A DNA stretch of 33,982 bases from Bordetella parapertussis (GTDB lineage Bacteria; Pseudomonadota; Gammaproteobacteria; Burkholderiales; SG8-39). Shown piece after piece: positions 30,552-33,982 of this stretch. The notes below the pieces were generated by a model. That model worked only from the letters and a program-made list of their open reading frames with translations, ran no database searches and had not been told where the DNA came from. Positions within the stretch are counted from its first letter, which is position 1. Each line of letters opens with the position of its first letter. Location: NCBI GenBank assembly GCA_945897475.1, contig CAMDFL010000034.1, positions 1 to 33,982 of the forward strand, given 5' to 3'. Both the position numbers and the translations under genes were made by a program.

Positions 30552-30566
30552 TTCCCGTTCGGGGAA
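30552..30566 (+). promoter_or_regulatory. Small hairpin covering the atpF ribosome-binding site
   Basis: TTCCC (30552-30556) pairs with GGGAA (30562-30566) around a GTTCG loop. The GGGGA at 30561-30565, the only Shine-Dalgarno candidate for the atpF ATG at 30572, lies inside the stem. This would reduce atpF initiation compared with atpE next door. Folding in the cell is inferred. Confidence 0.4.
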
Positions 30567-30571
30567 TACAT

Positions 30572-31042
30572 ATGAACATTAACGTAACGCTATTTGCGCA
30601 GGCGGTTGTATTTATCGCGTTCATCTGGTTTTGTGCCAAGTTCATCTGGCCACACCTTTTGCACGCGATTGAGACCCGCCAGAAGACCATTGCCGACGGC
30701 CTAGCAGCCGCCGAAAAAGGCAAGCAAGCCCTTGAAAACTCCTCGAAGCAGGCCGACGAGGAAATCACCAAGGCGCGCGGCCGTGCTGGAGACATCATCG
30801 GCCAGGCCGAGAAACGCGCAACGCAACTGATTGAAGAGGCCAAGCTTGCCGCCCGCGACGAAGGTGGCCGCGAGAAAGCCGCAGCCAAGGCCGAGATCGA
30901 GCAGGAAGTCTCTCGTGCGCGAGAGGCCTTGCGCGAGCAGCTGGCGGGGCTGGTGGTAGCCGGGGCGGAGAAGATCCTACGCCGCGAAGTCAACGCACAG
31001 GCGCATGCCGAGTTGCTCACGCAAATGAAAAAAGAAATCTAA
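30572..31042 (+). CDS. atpF: F-type ATP synthase subunit b
   Basis: The peripheral stalk subunit that ties Fo to F1. The 156 residues have one N-terminal membrane helix (about 5-27, [22 protein letters not shown]), then a long, highly charged, alanine-rich helix suited to coiled-coil dimerisation ([19 protein letters not shown], and [21 protein letters not shown]) that ends near the F1 contact. The length and pattern are standard. It lies 59 bases after atpE and 4 before atpH. Confidence 0.96.
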   Translation: MNINVTLFAQAVVFIAFIWFCAKFIWPHLLHAIETRQKTIADGLAAAEKGKQALENSSKQADEEITKARGRAGDIIGQAEKRATQLIEEAKLAARDEGGREKAAAKAEIEQEVSRAREALREQLAGLVVAGAEKILRREVNAQAHAELLTQMKKEI

Positions 31043-31046
31043 GCCG

Positions 31047-31580
31047 ATGGCCGAGGTAGCCACCATTGCACGGCCCTATGCCGAAGCGGTGTTCGCACTG
31101 GCGGACAAGGCGGGGTCGCTAGCCGTCTGGTCCGAGTCGCTCGCGCGTCTGGCCGCCATCTCGCAGGCGCCTGAGGTGGTTCAGCTCATTGGCAATCCCA
31201 AGGTCACTGGCGCGCAACTGACTGATCTATTTTCCGCTGGCGGTGATCTTTCCGCCGAAGCACATGGCTTAGTAGCAGCGTTGACGGAAAACAAGCGTCT
31301 GCAAGCCTTGGCCTCGATTGCCGAGCAATTCGAGGCGCTCAAAGCCGAGCGTGAAGGAGCGATCGATGCACAGATTGCCAGTGCCTACGCTTTGGAAGGC
31401 GCTGAATTGGCTTCCCTAATTGCTGACCTTGAGCGCCGCTTCAAACGCAAGATTCGTCCGCACGTCAGCATCGATCAAAACCTGATCGGCGGCGCGGTGG
31501 TGCGAGTGGGCGATCAGGTTATCGACGGCTCGGTACGCGGCAAGTTGAACGCCATGCGCAACGGCTTGATGGGCAGTTAG
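31047..31580 (+). CDS. atpH: F-type ATP synthase subunit delta
   Basis: Delta sits on top of F1 and binds the b stalk, completing the stator. The 177 residues begin AEVATIARPYAEAVFALA, the family N-terminal signature, and the C-terminal domain includes FKRKIRPHVSIDQNLIGGAVVRVGDQVIDGSVRGKL, with the conserved GG-x-V-x-x-GD pattern. It starts four bases after the atpF stop, so translation is likely coupled, and atpA follows after 59 bases. Confidence 0.96.
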   Translation: MAEVATIARPYAEAVFALADKAGSLAVWSESLARLAAISQAPEVVQLIGNPKVTGAQLTDLFSAGGDLSAEAHGLVAALTENKRLQALASIAEQFEALKAEREGAIDAQIASAYALEGAELASLIADLERRFKRKIRPHVSIDQNLIGGAVVRVGDQVIDGSVRGKLNAMRNGLMGS

Positions 31581-31639
31581 TCTGCCCATACCAATAGTTA
31601 CGACAGAATACAACACACACTCACCATATCGGAACTGCC

Positions 31640-33190
31640 ATGCAACAGTTGAAACCCTCCGAAATCAGCGAACTGCTGCGCTCGAAGATCGCCAATCTGG
31701 CGCTCTCGGCAGACGTTCGCACCCAGGGCACCGTCGTCACGGTAACCGACGGCATCTGCCGCGTTCATGGCCTGTCGAATGTTATGCAAGGGGAGATGCT
31801 GGAGTTTCCCAATAACACTTTCGGCCTCGCCTTGAACCTTGAGCGCGATTCGGTCGGCGCCGTAATTCTGGGCGAATACGAGCATATCTCCGAGGGCGAT
31901 CCGGTTAAATGCACCGGCCAGATTCTGTCGGTGCCTATCGGCCCTGAACTGATTGGCCGCGTGGTCAATTCTCTGGGGCACCCCATTGACGGTAAAGGTC
32001 CGGTCAACGCGAAAGAGACTGATGTAATCGAGAAGGTCGCCCCTGGCGTCATCTGGAGGAAGTCGGTATCGCAGCCAGTGCAGACAGGATTGAAGTCGAT
32101 CGATGCCATGGTGCCGGTAGGCCGCGGTCAGCGCGAATTGATCATTGGCGATCGTCAGACCGGAAAGACTGCGGTGGCGGTGGACACCATCATCAATCAG
32201 AAGGGCAAAGACCTTTTCTGTATCTATGTGGCGATCGGGCAAAAAGCCTCTACTGTGGCCAACGTGGTTCGTAAGCTCGAAGAACATGGTGCCATGGCCT
32301 ACACCATCGTGGTGGCGGCCACCGCATCTGAATCCGCAGCGATGCAATATATTGCACCCTATTCGGGATGCACCATGGGCGAGTATTTCCGCGATCGCGG
32401 TCAAGACGCCTTGATTATTTACGACGATTTGACCAAGCAGGCCTGGGCCTATCGCCAGGTATCGCTTCTGTTGCGCCGCCCACCGGGCCGCGAAGCCTAT
32501 CCAGGAGATGTGTTTTACCTGCACTCGCGCCTGTTGGAGCGCGCCGCGCGCGTCTCTGAAGCCTGGGTGGAGAAGTTCACTAAGGGAGCGGTAAAAGGCA
32601 AAACCGGCTCACTGACCGCGATGCCGGTGATCGAAACGCAGGCAGGCGACGTCTCCGCATTCGTGCCGACCAACGTGATCTCTATCACCGACGGCCAGAT
32701 TTTCCTTGAGACCGATTTGTTCAATGCCGGTATCCGTCCCGCGATCAATGCCGGTATATCGGTATCGCGGGTTGGTGGCGCGGCGCAAACCAAAATCATG
32801 AAGCGTCGTGATGTGGGTGCGGGTGTGCGCCTGGCACTTGCGCAATATCGCGAACTGGCTGCATTCGCACAGTTCGCATCGGATCTCGATGAAGCGACCC
32901 GCAAACAATTGGAGCGCGGCCGCATGGTAACCGAGCTCATGAAGCAGTTGCAGTATCAGCCGATGCAGGTTGTCGAGATGGTGCTCACGCTGTTCGCGGT
33001 GAACAACGGTTATTTCGACGATATCGAAGTGAAGAAGGCGCTTGCCGCCGAGCGTTCCTTGAAGGATTACGCCAAGTCCAAGTACGCCGATCTCATGGCC
33101 CGCCTTGAGGAAAAGAAAGACATGAGCACGGAAGATGAAGTGGCCCTGAAAGCGGCGATCGAGGACTGGAAGAAGAACGGAAGTTTCTAA
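31640..33190 (+). CDS. atpA: F-type ATP synthase subunit alpha
   Basis: The non-catalytic nucleotide-binding subunit of the F1 hexamer. The 516 residues match the family length. The N-terminal beta-barrel opens [16 protein letters not shown], the Walker A GDRQTGKT is at residues 170-177, and AIRPAIN-type and ISVSRVGG segments supply the arginine finger region. The C-terminal [18 protein letters not shown] is unmistakable. GGAAC stands upstream of the ATG at a good distance. It is followed by a 132-base gap before atpG, unusually long for this operon. Confidence 0.98.
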   Translation: MQQLKPSEISELLRSKIANLALSADVRTQGTVVTVTDGICRVHGLSNVMQGEMLEFPNNTFGLALNLERDSVGAVILGEYEHISEGDPVKCTGQILSVPIGPELIGRVVNSLGHPIDGKGPVNAKETDVIEKVAPGVIWRKSVSQPVQTGLKSIDAMVPVGRGQRELIIGDRQTGKTAVAVDTIINQKGKDLFCIYVAIGQKASTVANVVRKLEEHGAMAYTIVVAATASESAAMQYIAPYSGCTMGEYFRDRGQDALIIYDDLTKQAWAYRQVSLLLRRPPGREAYPGDVFYLHSRLLERAARVSEAWVEKFTKGAVKGKTGSLTAMPVIETQAGDVSAFVPTNVISITDGQIFLETDLFNAGIRPAINAGISVSRVGGAAQTKIMKRRDVGAGVRLALAQYRELAAFAQFASDLDEATRKQLERGRMVTELMKQLQYQPMQVVEMVLTLFAVNNGYFDDIEVKKALAAERSLKDYAKSKYADLMARLEEKKDMSTEDEVALKAAIEDWKKNGSF

Positions 33191-33201
33191 GGATTTATTG
33201 A

Positions 33202-33254
33202 ACAAGAGGCCTTTCGCCCCTTGTAGATCTCCAATATCAGCGGGAAATATTGGA
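33202..33254 (+). other. Two hairpins in the atpA-atpG spacer
   Basis: The first hairpin pairs 33202-33210 with 33216-33224 (nine positions, one A-C mismatch, loop CTTTC). The second pairs 33230-33237 with 33247-33254 (eight perfect base pairs, nine-base loop). No U-tract follows, so readthrough into atpG is expected. Such structures could stabilise or process the mRNA and set the ratio of alpha to gamma. The pairing is seen; the role is inferred. Confidence 0.45.
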
Positions 33255-33322
33255 CGAATTGAATGAAAACTGGAGTTAATCACAGTTTCCCCAATAGGTA
33301 CGCTCGCAACTGGAACTGACAG

Positions 33323-33982
33323 ATGGCTGGCTCTAAAGAGATACGCACCAAGATCAAGAGCGTGCAAAACACGCGCAAGATCACCAAGGCCATGGAAATG
33401 GTCTCGGCTTCAAAAATGCGCCGCGCGCAGGAACGGATGCGCAATGCGCGTCCCTATGGCGAAAAAATCCGTAATCTGGCGGCGCATATCTCGCACGCCA
33501 ACCCGGAGTATCACCACCCCTATCTGATCGACCACGACGTCGTCAAGGGCGTGGGAATCATCATCATCACCACCGACAAGGGGTTGTGCGGCGGGCTGAA
33601 TACTAATATTCAGCGCATGGCCATGATGCAGATGAAACAGTGGGAAGCCGAAGGCGAGAAGATGGAACTCTGTTGCATAGGCAACAAGGGCTTCGGTTTT
33701 ATGCAACGCCTGGGCGCAAAGGTGGTCTCGCATGTCACCCAACTGGGCGACCGGCCGCAGATGGACCAGTTGATTGGCGCAATCAAGGTCATGCTCGATG
33801 GCTATATCGCGAACCGATTTGATCGTGTGTTGATCTTCTACACCAAGTTCATCAACACCATGAAGCAGGAGCCGGTGATGGAGCAGCTGCTGCCATTGTC
33901 GGGGGAGAGGCTTGGCTCCCCAGAAGGCACCTGGGACTACATTTACGAACCGGATGCCAAAGTGGTGCTGGATCAGGCCATG
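33323..33982 (+). CDS. atpG: F-type ATP synthase subunit gamma, cut by the window end
   Basis: The central rotor shaft of F1. The 220 visible codons run in frame to the last base, so the C-terminal part (about 65-70 residues) is outside the window. The N-terminal helix [33 protein letters not shown] is the family signature, and [12 protein letters not shown] follows in the Rossmann-like domain. ATG 33323-33325 has no strong ribosome-binding site close by. atpD and atpC are expected just beyond the right edge. Confidence 0.96.
   Translation, partial: MAGSKEIRTKIKSVQNTRKITKAMEMVSASKMRRAQERMRNARPYGEKIRNLAAHISHANPEYHHPYLIDHDVVKGVGIIIITTDKGLCGGLNTNIQRMAMMQMKQWEAEGEKMELCCIGNKGFGFMQRLGAKVVSHVTQLGDRPQMDQLIGAIKVMLDGYIANRFDRVLIFYTKFINTMKQEPVMEQLLPLSGERLGSPEGTWDYIYEPDAKVVLDQAM

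Noticed and set aside
31598..32524. A 308-codon minus-strand frame inside atpA
   Set aside because: Entirely overlapped by the highly conserved alpha subunit; no recognisable domain.

Overview
This window is a stretch of bacterial core chromosome around the replication origin. The gene content and order point to a betaproteobacterium: rpmH-rnpA-yidD-yidC-mnmE lies back to back with dnaA-dnaN-gyrB, there is no recF between dnaN and gyrB, and a smg/dprA/LysM block faces def-fmt-rsmB-DUF4390-ntrY-ntrX-trkA-trkH, followed by an atpIBEFHAG operon. A GTP-type PEP carboxykinase also fits. The genus cannot be fixed from the sequence alone. The origin-proximal part is visibly richer in A+T than the atp end.

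Layout. Positions 1-354 hold no gene, but they contain a set of inverted repeats that would fold into a three-way junction (4-126), and the pckG terminator (258-305). Leftward genes fill 355-6174: pckG, mnmE, yidC, yidD, rnpA and rpmH. At 6175-6344 the coding direction flips. This gap holds a strong rpmH promoter, a perfect DnaA box and the start of dnaA. Rightward dnaA, dnaN and gyrB follow, with an AT-rich 230-bp spacer carrying two perfect DnaA boxes (7746-7975), the best oriC candidate. A leftward block (topB, smg, dprA, a LysM protein; 11698-17629) then runs against the expected replication fork direction. From 17770 to the right edge everything is rightward: def, fmt and rsmB (translation initiation and rRNA methylation), a DUF4390 protein fused by 4-base overlaps to the NtrY/NtrX two-component pair, TrkA/TrkH potassium uptake, an MmgE/PrpD-family enzyme, and the F1Fo ATP synthase operon, cut inside atpG by the window end.

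How the genes work together. The left part is the classical origin module: ribosomal protein L34, RNase P protein, membrane insertion (YidD/YidC), tRNA modification (MnmE) and replication initiation (DnaA, beta clamp, gyrase). The DUF4390-NtrY-NtrX-TrkA chain is translationally coupled by ATGA/TTGA overlaps, linking a membrane histidine kinase with potassium uptake. The Fo and F1 subunits form one operon behind a near-consensus sigma70 promoter.

Points worth a second look: NtrX has an eroded AAA+ domain (no Walker A lysine, no GAFTGA loop); a perfect 22-bp palindrome sits beside two 11-bp direct repeats between topB and smg; the structured element at 4-126 is unexplained; a 17-codon ORF made of a 12-bp repeat lies between trkA and trkH; and hairpins sit at the atpF ribosome-binding site and in the atpA-atpG spacer. 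No mobile-element gene, CRISPR array, tRNA or rRNA gene was seen.
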